From positions 1 through 33,535 of the forward strand of contig JAPYNO010000104.1 of the NCBI GenBank assembly GCA_028283025.1: a stretch of 33,535 nucleotides of DNA, given 5' to 3'. Position 1 is the stretch's first letter. Each line of letters opens with the position of its first letter. This document shows positions 1-7,385 of this stretch, piece by piece. Source of the stretch: Pseudomonadales bacterium (GTDB lineage: Bacteria; Pseudomonadota; Gammaproteobacteria; Pseudomonadales; Azotimanducaceae). Position numbers and translations under genes: made by a program. The notes below the pieces were generated by a model. That model had not been told where the DNA came from and ran no database searches. It was given only the letters and a program-made list of their open reading frames with translations.

Positions 1-1222
1 TGTCAACCCTCATGCCGCCGACAAGCTTATCGATGATCTTGGCGAGCACCCAGGTCACCCCGCCCGCCCAAGCGACTGTGGCAAGAACACCAATGAGCTG
101 AGAGACGAACTGGCTCTGCCAGCTGCCTTGCGTGACCTCGGCGGCGAGCACGGAGACGAGCAGCGTTCCGAGGATGCCACCAACGCCGTGCACCGCGAAC
201 ACATCGAATGAATCGTCAACCTTCATGGTGCGCTTGACGAAACCGACCGCAAAGAAGCAGATGGCGCCAGCCGAAGCGCCGATGATGAGTCCGCCAACCG
301 GCCCGACATCGCCAGATGCCGGCGTGATGGCACCTAGTCCGGCAATCACCGCAGTCACCGCGCCGACCAGGCTCGGCTTGCCGAAGCGCGTCCATTCAAG
401 CGCTGACCATACGATGACCGCCGTGCAAGCCGAAATATGCGTCACCAGAATCGCCATGCCTGCGCTGCCGTTGGCAGCGAGCTCGCTGCCGCCATTGAAG
501 CCGAACCAGCCAACCCAGAGCATGGCCGCGCCGATGGCGGTGAGTCCTGGATTATGTGGCGGCGCAACCGGGCCTGGGAAGCCACGTCGCCCACCAAGCA
601 CCGCGGCAAGTACCAGTGCCGAGGTGCCGGCTGATGCATGCACCACCAAGCCGCCTGCAAAATCCATGATGCCGAACATGGATGACAACCAGCCGCCGCC
701 CCATACCCAGTGGCAAATGGGCGCGTACACAAGTAGCAGCCAAGCAGAACTAAAGAGAATGACAGCGGAAAACTTGATGCGCTCGGGATAGGCGCCCACA
801 ATGAGCGCTGGCGTGATCACAGCGAACGTCATTTGAAACACGAAAAAGACCGTTTCCGGGATCGTCCCGCTCATCGACGCTTCGCCAATGCCAGTCGCAA
901 ACATCTTCTGCAAGTCGCCAATGAACGCGCCATCACCGCTGAAGGCGAGGCTATACCCGCAGATCAGCCATAGCACCGAAGCAACGCAGCAGACGGAGAA
1001 GCAGTGCATCATCACCGAGAGCACCGATTGCGCGCGCGCAAGACCCGCATAGAAGATAGTGAGGCCGGGCAGCGTCATAAAGAGTACGAGCGCGGTTGCG
1101 GTCAGTATCCATGCGCTGTCACCCGAATCAAGCGCATCGGCGGCGAGCGCGCTTGATGAGCTGAGAAACGCCAAGGGCAGCGCGATCAAGCCGATGAGTC
1201 GCAAAGATGTGGGAACGCGCAT
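1..1222 (-). CDS. amtB: Ammonium transporter Amt, 3' end beyond the window
   Basis: Ammonium/ammonia channel of the Amt/MEP/Rh family in the inner membrane. The minus strand reads open from an ATG at 1222 to the window edge, about 407 codons, so the C-terminus is missing. The start MRVPTSLRLIGLIALPLAFL followed by SSSSALAADA looks like a cleavable signal peptide, as in many proteobacterial AmtB proteins. Family segments are visible in order: PGLTIFYAGLAR, FFVFQMTFAVITPALIVGA, the VHASAGTSALVLA histidine region, AAMLWVGWFGFNGGSELAANG, and DSFDVFAVHGVGGILGTLL with the second conserved histidine. An in-frame ATG at 1261 is possible but would put residues before the signal peptide. amtB is often paired with glnK. 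Here the upstream neighbour is an unrelated divergent gene, so any glnK would have to lie beyond the left edge. Confidence 0.93.
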   Translation of the reverse strand, partial: MRVPTSLRLIGLIALPLAFLSSSSALAADALDSGDSAWILTATALVLFMTLPGLTIFYAGLARAQSVLSVMMHCFSVCCVASVLWLICGYSLAFSGDGAFIGDLQKMFATGIGEASMSGTIPETVFFVFQMTFAVITPALIVGAYPERIKFSAVILFSSAWLLLVYAPICHWVWGGGWLSSMFGIMDFAGGLVVHASAGTSALVLAAVLGGRRGFPGPVAPPHNPGLTAIGAAMLWVGWFGFNGGSELAANGSAGMAILVTHISACTAVIVWSALEWTRFGKPSLVGAVTAVIAGLGAITPASGDVGPVGGLIIGASAGAICFFAVGFVKRTMKVDDSFDVFAVHGVGGILGTLLVSVLAAEVTQGSWQSQFVSQLIGVLATVAWAGGVTWVLAKIIDKLVGGMRVD

Positions 1223-1322
1223 GTCAATGAGTCTCGAAGGTCTTGAAACAAAAGCATACATGATGAAGCGATGCGGTGAATGCCGCGCGTCATGCGCGCC
1301 TTCGTTTGCGTATCATTTGGCG

Positions 1323-1745
1323 ATGCCTAAGACGATGATGACAGCGGACAAGGCGCTTAGCGTTTCTCTTGAGGCTCGCCTTGATGCGGTGCTTGAGGTG
1401 ATTCAACAAGTGGAGCGGCATCTGCACGCGCATGGGGCGGGCCTGACGATGCGCCACATGCTCACCGTCGCCATCGAAACTGTGCTCCATGATCGTATTG
1501 CTCATGCGCCGAGCGGCGCAGCCGACGCGCGTATCGAGGTTCGGCTCGACTGCGAAGAGGCACGCATCAGGTGCGAAATCATCGATAACGGCAAAGCGTT
1601 CGAGCAAAGCGCTGACAGTGGTCCGATCGTCGAGGTACTCAAAGCACCTGGCATTGAACTTGCCTCGATATCTACGCCGAGTGCGAGTCGCGTGACCATC
1701 ACATACAACTGCCACCGCACAGCTGACAACCCAAATGGCATATGA
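1323..1745 (+). CDS. Degenerate HATPase_c_2 / RsbW-like regulatory protein (putative)
   Basis: A protein of about 140 residues from ATG 1323. The frame is open further upstream, but that part is antisense to amtB. The layout resembles the ATPase fold of anti-sigma factor kinases (RsbW/HATPase_c_2). A helix MRHMLTVAIETVLHDRIAHA sits where the family has its E..xN..xH N-box. A strand pair follows, then CEIIDNGKAFEQ in place of the DNGxGF box, then a C-terminal helix and strand ending SRVTITYN. The usual N-box asparagine is not present and the glycine-rich lid is poor, so ATP binding or kinase activity is doubtful. No partner sigma factor or STAS antagonist is adjacent. No clear ribosome site is visible. 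The family call is by fold pattern only; a conserved hypothetical protein is the alternative. Confidence 0.5.
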   Translation: MPKTMMTADKALSVSLEARLDAVLEVIQQVERHLHAHGAGLTMRHMLTVAIETVLHDRIAHAPSGAADARIEVRLDCEEARIRCEIIDNGKAFEQSADSGPIVEVLKAPGIELASISTPSASRVTITYNCHRTADNPNGI

Positions 1746-1832
1746 CCCCAATCACCGTCAACGGTTTTCATAGACGACACAATGCGTGCCTGCGGCTGAA
1801 CGAACACATGCGTTGCGAGGCGGCAATGTACG

Positions 1833-2015
1833 ATGTATTGTGTCTCTATGCATCGCACCGAGTTACTTCTTGAAGATTGGCAATATGAGGCATTGCGAGG
1901 TCGCGCTGAGCGCGAGGGGCGCAGTCTCTCCGCATTTGTACGCGGACAAGCGCTAATTCCAATGGAACGCCTGTTTGTGGATACAAGTGCTTGGTTCGTT
2001 TTCGCCAACCGTTAG
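1833..2015 (+). pseudogene. VapB antitoxin remnant fused in frame to a VapC toxin N-terminus
   Basis: The 60-codon frame joins two truncated toxin-antitoxin genes. From the ATG at 1848, MHRTELLLEDWQYEALRGRA plus EREGRSLSAFVRG is a typical ribbon-helix-helix VapB start, but it stops after about 40 residues. After QALIP it runs straight into MERLFVDTSAWFVFANR and a stop. This second part is the exact kind of start seen in PIN-domain VapC toxins, with the first catalytic aspartate in VDTSAW. The remaining roughly 110 residues of VapC are absent. Both the antitoxin C-terminus, which neutralises the toxin, and the nuclease core are lost, so neither activity is expected. The simplest reading is two deletions in an old vapBC operon. 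Expression as a small DNA-binding protein cannot be excluded. Confidence 0.75.
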
Positions 2016-2119
2016 GAGCCGCGTGTCTGCTTGCTTACTATCGAGATTTGATCGACACTGAGTTCTGGAACTCCTACCGCTCCGAATTAACCGGACAGGA
2101 CGCTTGGACAAACACTTGA
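2012..2119 (+). pseudogene. Possible C-terminal fragment of an unknown protein
   Basis: In a frame different from the VapB/VapC remnant, the DNA reads LGAACLLAYYRDLIDTEFW, then NSYRSELTGQDAWTNT and a stop at 2117-2119. The composition (paired aromatic and charged residues) looks protein-like rather than random, but there is no start codon of its own. It begins just where the VapC remnant ends, which suits a deletion joint. I do not recognise the family. The stop overlaps the -35 of the tRNA promoter. Confidence 0.25.
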
Positions 2120-2143
2120 CACAAGCCAAGTTGCTGCGACAAT
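2116..2143 (+). promoter_or_regulatory. Sigma-70 promoter for tRNA-Met
   Basis: A perfect TTGACA (2116-2121) is followed after 16 bases by GACAAT (2138-2143), a 4/6 match to the -10 consensus. The predicted transcription start near 2150 lies a few bases before the tRNA, which is normal for a tRNA gene. Confidence 0.6.
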
Positions 2144-2155
2144 GCCAACCTCGTC

Positions 2156-2232
2156 GGCTAGGTAGCTCAGCAGGTTAGAGCGCAGGATTCATAATCCTGA
2201 GGTCGGGAGTTCGAGTCTCCCCCTAGCTACCA
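2156..2232 (+). tRNA. tRNA-Met (CAT anticodon), elongator type
   Basis: A full cloverleaf of 77 bases including an encoded CCA. The acceptor stem is GGCTAGG/CCTAGCT, with a G-T pair at the end and an A discriminator. The D arm is GCTC/GAGC. The anticodon stem CAGGA/TCCTG encloses loop TTCATAA. The T arm is GGGAG/CTCCC with loop TTCGAGT. The first pair is not the C-A mismatch of initiator tRNA. The overall sequence is close to proteobacterial elongator tRNA-Met (GGCTAnGTAGCTCAG start). A CAT anticodon could also mean lysidine-modified tRNA-Ile2, which is less likely here. Confidence 0.93.
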
Positions 2233-2308
2233 AACATTGACATAGCCGAAACACCCCATCTCGTGTACCCTCGCACCTGTATACGCATGGGTGCAACCCG
2301 ACCACTCG

Positions 2309-3409
2309 ATGTATTCACTGCTCGCCACCTTCTTCTTGCTGGCGCTTTGTCTCTCGTTTCTCTGCTCGCTGTGGGAGGCGGTCCTCTTGAGCGTGCCGCC
2401 GAGCCATGCGCGCTCAGCGCCTCAAAACGGCACCCAGGTCGGCAAATATCTTGAGAATTTCAAAGCCAACATCGACCGACCGCTTGCGGCTATCTTGACG
2501 CTCAACACCATCGCCCACACGGTTGGCGCCATTGGTGTTGGGCAAGAAGCGACTGCCATCTGGGCGAACGCGAACCCTTGGATCACTCGGCTCGCCATCC
2601 CCGCAATCATGACGCTCGCTATTCTCGTATTTTCGGAGATCGTGCCTAAGACAATCGGCGCGATCTATTGGCGTCATTTCGTCACTTTCACTGTCCATTC
2701 ATTGCGCGTGTTGACACTCGTGCTCGCACCATTCGTGTGGATGAGCGAACTCTTCACCAAGCGACTGAAGACCGAATCGCCGCAGCCCGCAATACATCGG
2801 ACAGACCTCGTGGCGATGGCGGAACTCGGCGCTGAAGAAGGCGTCTTCCAAGCCGAGGAGAGCAAAATGATCGGACACATGGTTCGCTTCCAGTCGATTC
2901 AGGCGCGAGACGTGATGACGCCGAGGACGGTGGTGAGTCTTGCGGCGGAAAACGAGCGCATCAGCAACTACTACCAAAACGCCAAGTCCAAGCAGCAATG
3001 GTTCTCGCGCATTCCCCTGTATCAGGGTTCGATCGATCACATCACCGGCTATGTGCTCAAAGACGATGTGCTCGCCGCGCTGCTCGACGGACGCGGCGAG
3101 GAGCTGATCGCCAATCTGCGGCGCGAAATCGCCACAGTGAGCGAAACCTATCCCATCACAGGCTTGTTCGAGACGCTTCGCGAGCGTCAGGAACACTTGG
3201 CGGTGGTCATGGACGATTTCGGCGGCATGGCGGGCATCGTCACCATGGAAGACGTGATTGAAACCCTGCTCGGATTGGAAATCGTCGATGAAACCGACGA
3301 GACGACGGATATGCGCGAACTCGCTAGGCGGCATCGAGACCGACGCGCAAGCGCACTTGGCGCGCTCGGCGAACCACAGGAGACCGATGCGGACGAAGTA
3401 CGCGCTTAA
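2309..3409 (+). CDS. CNNM (DUF21) membrane protein with CBS pair
   Basis: A HlyC/CorC-type family protein of 366 residues, likely an inner-membrane ion (Mg2+/Co2+ or Na+) transporter or efflux regulator. The N-terminal CNNM domain has about four membrane segments: MYSLLATFFLLALCLSFLC; the region of ILTLNTIAHTVGAIGVGQEA; WITRLAIPAIMTLAILVFSE followed by IVPKTIGA; and LTLVLAPFVWMSELF. A CBS pair follows, starting at IQARDVMTPRTVVSL and ending at FGGMAGIVTMEDVIETLLGL, the classic family end of the second CBS. The CorC_HlyC C-terminal domain is absent; only a short charged tail remains. A GTG at 2291 would add six residues. ATG 2309 is preferred because it begins the hydrophobic helix. It lies 76 bases after the tRNA and converges on pnp. 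Confidence 0.88.
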   Translation: MYSLLATFFLLALCLSFLCSLWEAVLLSVPPSHARSAPQNGTQVGKYLENFKANIDRPLAAILTLNTIAHTVGAIGVGQEATAIWANANPWITRLAIPAIMTLAILVFSEIVPKTIGAIYWRHFVTFTVHSLRVLTLVLAPFVWMSELFTKRLKTESPQPAIHRTDLVAMAELGAEEGVFQAEESKMIGHMVRFQSIQARDVMTPRTVVSLAAENERISNYYQNAKSKQQWFSRIPLYQGSIDHITGYVLKDDVLAALLDGRGEELIANLRREIATVSETYPITGLFETLRERQEHLAVVMDDFGGMAGIVTMEDVIETLLGLEIVDETDETTDMRELARRHRDRRASALGALGEPQETDADEVRA

Positions 3410-3457
3410 AGCTTAGAAAAGGTCTTGTCTGGCGGCTCATCGTCCCGCCCGCCGGGC

Positions 3458-5548
3458 TCATGCCTCTTCGGGCAGATCCTTCATGCTGAGCTTGATGCGG
3501 CCGCGCGAATCGATCTCAGTGACAAGCACGTCCACCTGCTGGCCTTCTTCCAGATAATCGGTCACCTTTTCAACGCGCTTGTCGGCGATCTGCGAGATAT
3601 GCACGAGGCCGTCCTTGCCGGGCAGAATATTCACAAAGGCGCCGAACTCGACGATCTTGTTGACCTTCCCGGAATAGACCTTGCCCACTTCGGCGTCGGC
3701 GGACACTTCGTTGACGCGATTGACAGCGAGTTCCCGCGCCTCCTTATTGTCCGCATAGATGCGCACAGTGCCGTCGTCGTCAATATCGATCTCGGCGCCG
3801 GTCTCATCCACGATTGAGCGGATGGTTGCACCGCCCTTGCCGATAATGTCGCGAATCTTGTCCGGATGCACCTTGATCAGAATCAGAGAAGGCGCGTTCT
3901 CATTGATTTCAGGACGCGGTTCGCTGAGCACCCTGTTCATCTCGCCGAGTATGTGCATGCGCGCACTTGAAGCTTGACCCAAGGCGGCTTCCATGATCTC
4001 CTCAGTGATGCCGTCGATCTTGATGTCCATCTGTAGCGCGGTCACACCTGCCTCGGTGCCCGCCACCTTGAAATCCATGTCTCCCAAATGATCCTCGTCA
4101 CCAAGAATGTCGGTGAGCACGGCGAATCTGTTGCCTTCCTTGACAAGGCCCATGGCGACGCCAGCGACAGGCCGAGTGAGCGGAATGCCCGCGTCCATCA
4201 GCGCAAGAGACGAGCCGCAGACAGTCGCCATCGAGCTCGAACCATTGGATTCGGTGATGTCCGAGACGAGGCGGATCGTGTACGGAAAGTCCTTCTCTTT
4301 TGGCATGACCGCGATGAGCGCACGCTTGGCAAGTCGTCCGTGGCCGATCTCGCGGCGCTTGGGGCCGGTCATCATGCCGGTTTCACCGACGCTGTAGGGC
4401 GGGAAGTTGTAGTGCAGCAGAAAAGTGTCCTTGGTGGTCTCTTCAAGCGCATCGACAAGGGCCGCATCGCGCAATGAGCCGAGCGTAGCTGCCACCATGG
4501 CTTGCGTTTCGCCGCGCGTGAAAAGCGCCGAGCCGTGCGTCTTCGGAAGCCAGCCGACTTCAATGTGAATCGGCCGAACCGTCTCAAGGTCGCGCCCGTC
4601 GATGCGCGGTGCTCCGGAGAGCAACCGATCTCGCACGGTCTTCTTTTCGAGCCCTGAAAAGGTGCTCGACACCGCTTCGTCTTCGACCTCGCTCGATTCA
4701 TCAGCGGCGAGCGTATCGACTAACTCTTGGCGAATTTCGCGCACACGCTCTTGGCGCTGCTGCTTTTCGGTAATCTGATAGGCCTCGCCAAGCGAGCCCG
4801 CGCAAACTTCCGCAACGCGCGCCTCAAGCGCCGAGTTGTCCTCTGGCGGCGGCAATTCCCATGATGACTTGCCGCATTGCTCTGCAAGGGCTTCAATGGC
4901 GCGAATGGCGACTTGCATCTCGCCGTGCGCATAGAGCACACCTCCAAGCATGACGTCTTCCGGCAGTTCGAGCGCTTCGGATTCGACCATCAGCACGCCT
5001 TCGCTAGTACCCGCCACGACCATGTCAAGCAGCGAGTTCTGCAACTGACTGAACGTTGGGTTCAGTAGGTAGGCATCGTCAACGAGGCCGACACGCGCGG
5101 CGCCGATGGGCGCCTGGAAGGGGATGCCGGAGAGCTTGAGGGCAGCGGAAGTGCCTAGCATGGCGGGAATGTCGGGGTTGGTGTCCCGGTCCGATGAAAT
5201 GACGGTGCAGACCACCTGCACGTCGTGACGAAATCCCTTCGGAAACAATGGACGAATCGGACGGTCGATGAGCCGCGATGTCAGTGTTTCCTTCTCGGTC
5301 GGACGACCTTCGCGGCGAAAGAAATTGCCAGGAACGCGGCCTGCCGCGTAGGTCTTCTCTTGATAGTTGACCGTCAGCGGCAAAAAATTGACACCGGGGC
5401 GCGGCGATTTGGACGCGACAACGGTGCATAGAACGACCGTATCGCCAAGCGATGCGAGTACCGCACCATCGGCTTGACGCGCAATGCGCCCGGTCTCAAG
5501 GGTGACTTCGCCACTTCCGAAAGGGAAGCGGATTTTAGAGGCTTTCAA
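3458..5548 (-). CDS. pnp: Polyribonucleotide nucleotidyltransferase (PNPase)
   Basis: 3'-5' phosphorolytic exoribonuclease and RNA-degradosome subunit, 696 residues, the usual length. Two RNase PH domains flank a helical linker: the first starts at [20 protein letters not shown]; the second includes [11 protein letters not shown] and the active-site region [20 protein letters not shown]. The KH domain follows ([20 protein letters not shown]) and then S1 ([20 protein letters not shown]). The protein ends at [12 protein letters not shown]. The start is TTG at 5548, supported by AAGGAG 7 bases upstream and by the N-terminal sequence ([19 protein letters not shown]). It is last in the rimP-nusA operon, downstream of rpsO, as in E. 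coli. Confidence 0.97.
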   Translation of the reverse strand: MKASKIRFPFGSGEVTLETGRIARQADGAVLASLGDTVVLCTVVASKSPRPGVNFLPLTVNYQEKTYAAGRVPGNFFRREGRPTEKETLTSRLIDRPIRPLFPKGFRHDVQVVCTVISSDRDTNPDIPAMLGTSAALKLSGIPFQAPIGAARVGLVDDAYLLNPTFSQLQNSLLDMVVAGTSEGVLMVESEALELPEDVMLGGVLYAHGEMQVAIRAIEALAEQCGKSSWELPPPEDNSALEARVAEVCAGSLGEAYQITEKQQRQERVREIRQELVDTLAADESSEVEDEAVSSTFSGLEKKTVRDRLLSGAPRIDGRDLETVRPIHIEVGWLPKTHGSALFTRGETQAMVAATLGSLRDAALVDALEETTKDTFLLHYNFPPYSVGETGMMTGPKRREIGHGRLAKRALIAVMPKEKDFPYTIRLVSDITESNGSSSMATVCGSSLALMDAGIPLTRPVAGVAMGLVKEGNRFAVLTDILGDEDHLGDMDFKVAGTEAGVTALQMDIKIDGITEEIMEAALGQASSARMHILGEMNRVLSEPRPEINENAPSLILIKVHPDKIRDIIGKGGATIRSIVDETGAEIDIDDDGTVRIYADNKEARELAVNRVNEVSADAEVGKVYSGKVNKIVEFGAFVNILPGKDGLVHISQIADKRVEKVTDYLEEGQQVDVLVTEIDSRGRIKLSMKDLPEEA

Positions 5549-5560
5549 AACGATCTCCTT
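5546..5560 (-). promoter_or_regulatory. Ribosome binding site and TTG start of pnp
   Basis: On the minus strand AAGGAG (plus 5555-5560) lies 6-7 bases before TTG (5548-5546). No ATG occurs in frame nearby that would keep the PNPase N-terminus, so the TTG is the start. Confidence 0.8.
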
Positions 5561-5627
5561 GTGTTGGTTTTTGCTTGCATTGTTGTTGGTTTTGTTGTTT
5601 TTGTTTTATGTGTACACGCCTTGACCA

Positions 5628-5663
5628 GAACCGCTCGCGGTTTGGCTCTCCCTTGAGGGAGAG
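5628..5663 (-). promoter_or_regulatory. Tandem hairpins between rpsO and pnp
   Basis: Two stem-loops lie just past rpsO. CTCTCCC-TTGA-GGGAGAG (5646-5663) is a perfect 7-bp stem, and AACCG-CTCG-CGGTT (about 5629-5642) is a second. Neither is followed by a T run in the transcribed direction. They are therefore more likely processing or stability elements than strong terminators. In E. coli the same interval contains the RNase III site through which PNPase controls its own mRNA; a similar role here is an inference. Confidence 0.5.
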
Positions 5664-5676
5664 GGAGTGGTACGGG

Positions 5677-5946
5677 TTAGCGACGTAATCCAAGGCGCTT
5701 GATCACTTCGCGATAGCGGGCGATGTCCTTGCCGCGTAGATAATCGAGCAGCTTGCGTCGCCGATTGACCATGCGAATCAGGCCGACCCGCGAGTGATGA
5801 TCCTTCTTGTGAGACTTGAAATGATCCTGCAACGCGTTGATTTGCGCGGTGTAGATCGCGATTTGCACTTCTGGAGAGCCAGTGTCGCCCTCGCTGCGGG
5901 CGAAATCCTTGATCACCTCCGCCTTTTGTGTGGCATTAATTGCCAT
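5677..5946 (-). CDS. rpsO: 30S ribosomal protein S15
   Basis: 89 residues, the standard S15 length. It binds the central domain of 16S rRNA early in small-subunit assembly. Family segments are clear: the N-terminal [40 protein letters not shown], the [20 protein letters not shown] helix-loop, and the C-terminal [20 protein letters not shown] ending in IKRLGLRR. It lies between truB (90-base gap) and pnp, the usual gammaproteobacterial order. A weak GGGAG lies about 10 bases before the ATG. Confidence 0.97.
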   Translation of the reverse strand: MAINATQKAEVIKDFARSEGDTGSPEVQIAIYTAQINALQDHFKSHKKDHHSRVGLIRMVNRRRKLLDYLRGKDIARYREVIKRLGLRR

Positions 5947-6036
5947 GTCGTTTTACTCCCATAGTGATGATTGAATGTACGCACCTGTCGAGCCGCTTAT
6001 GGGTGCAGCCAAGGACAGATGCCTCTGAGATTGCGC

Positions 6037-6984
6037 TCATGATGCGGGGCCACCCGCGATCATGCGGCGCGGTGCGATGCGACCATCGTCGAGCACTTCG
6101 CCAACGCCAACAAAGCCATTATCCCCCAAACCGTCCTCGTGTAGGCGCACCCAGCCTTGAGAAGGCGCATGTGGCACCATCACAGGCTGCCCGTGTCGGA
6201 CATGCCAGAGGCCAGCGCTCGTCAGATTCACGCGCGGAAACGCTTGCACCGCGCATGCGCTCGGCCTGATTTCCTTGAGGAGCGCATCCGCGCCTTCGTC
6301 CTGCCGCGCCTTCAAGGTGTCGAACAGCACACAGTCGGCAAGGTGAAAAGGGCCAGCTTTGGTGCGCCGCAACTCGCTCACATGCGCACCGCAGCCGAGC
6401 AGTTCGCCGAGGTCATCGGCGATGGTACGAACATAGGTGCCTTTGCTGCACTCGATGCGAAGCGACACATCGCGGCCATCGAATTTGGTGATCTCATTGC
6501 GAAAGATCTCAACACGACGCGCTTCGCGCTCCACTTCAATGCCCTTGCGGGCGAGCTTGTAGAGCGGCTGCCCTTCACGCTTGACTGCTGAGTACATGGG
6601 CGGCACCTGATCAATCGGGCCGCGGAACTGAGCGAGCGCCGACTCGATCTTGGCTTCGTCGATGGCATAGTCTTCAAGCGCCACGCTTCGCAGCACCTTG
6701 CCTTCGGCATCACCACTATCGGTGCGCACGCCGAGTTGAATGCGCACCTCGTAATGCTTATCCGAATCAAGCAAAAAGCTTGACAGCTTGGTCGCTTCGC
6801 CAAAGCACAGCGGCAGCACGCCGGTGGCGAGCTGATCGAGGCTGCCGGTATGCCCAACCTTTCTCGCCTCAAAGAGCCGCTTGATGCGCGAAACGGCGAG
6901 CCCCGATGTCCAGCCGAACGGCTTGTCGAGCACGAGCACGCCGGTGATCGCCTTGCCTTGGTGCTTTCTCCTGCGCGCTCTCAT
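6037..6984 (-). CDS. truB: tRNA pseudouridine-55 synthase TruB
   Basis: Makes pseudouridine at position 55 in the T loop of most tRNAs; 315 residues. The catalytic motif reads GHTGSLDQLATGVLPLCFGE at about residues 44-63, with the nucleophilic aspartate in SLD. The usual family form is SLDPLATG, so the proline is replaced by glutamine here. GVLVLDKPFGWTSGLAVSRI is the typical start, and KGTYVRTIADDLGELLGCGA is the conserved second motif. A C-terminal PUA-like segment follows. The ATG overlaps the rbfA stop by 4 bases (ATGA), implying translational coupling. Confidence 0.96.
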   Translation of the reverse strand: MRARRRKHQGKAITGVLVLDKPFGWTSGLAVSRIKRLFEARKVGHTGSLDQLATGVLPLCFGEATKLSSFLLDSDKHYEVRIQLGVRTDSGDAEGKVLRSVALEDYAIDEAKIESALAQFRGPIDQVPPMYSAVKREGQPLYKLARKGIEVEREARRVEIFRNEITKFDGRDVSLRIECSKGTYVRTIADDLGELLGCGAHVSELRRTKAGPFHLADCVLFDTLKARQDEGADALLKEIRPSACAVQAFPRVNLTSAGLWHVRHGQPVMVPHAPSQGWVRLHEDGLGDNGFVGVGEVLDDGRIAPRRMIAGGPAS

Positions 6985-7370
6985 GTGAATCCGCCTGCTG
7001 CGCTCGTCTCCTTGGGCGCTACGTCATCAATCAGCGATTCGAGGCGAAGGCCGGACTCCGGCAAGTCGTCGTAGTGAAAGCGCAAGCGAGGCGTCTTCTG
7101 CCAATGCGTCCGCGAAGCAAGGCGCTTGCGAAAAAACCCCGCAGCGCTTTTCAGGGCGCGCATCAGTTTGAGGCGCTCGGGCGTATCATTGTCCTTGAGG
7201 GCCTTGAGCGAGACGACATAGACATCAGCAAAGGACAAGTCGCGACTGACGCGCACATGGCTGATACTGAGAAGTGCGAGGCGCGCATCAGCCGTATCGC
7301 GGCACAGCACATCGGCAAGCTCGCGCTTGAGCTCGCCCGCCACTCTCTCGCTTCGCGCCTGTCCGCCCAT
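6981..7370 (-). CDS. rbfA: 30S ribosome-binding factor RbfA
   Basis: A small KH-fold factor of 129 residues that helps mature the 16S rRNA 5' end and supports cold growth. The start RSERVAGELKRELADVLCRD is typical, as are ISHVRVSRDLSFADVYVVSL and the later GFFRKRLASRTHWQKTPRLR, close to the family LRKELGKRLKLRYVPEL pattern. It sits 15 bases after infB and overlaps truB by 4 bases, so it is coupled on both sides in the operon. Confidence 0.94.
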   Translation of the reverse strand: MGGQARSERVAGELKRELADVLCRDTADARLALLSISHVRVSRDLSFADVYVVSLKALKDNDTPERLKLMRALKSAAGFFRKRLASRTHWQKTPRLRFHYDDLPESGLRLESLIDDVAPKETSAAGGFT

Positions 7371-7385
7371 GTCTTGCGGCCGGGC

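Noticed and set aside
132-791. Plus-strand open frame of 219 codons
   Set aside because: It is antisense to amtB in register with its codons; the composition (Pro/Thr/Ala/Met rich) is that of a shadow.
2237-2269. TTGACA after the tRNA as a promoter for the CNNM gene
   Set aside because: No acceptable -10 at 16-18 bases; read-through from the tRNA promoter is as likely.
2699-3334. Minus-strand open frame of 211 codons
   Set aside because: Antisense to the clear CNNM/CBS gene; histidine/arginine-rich shadow with no family motif.
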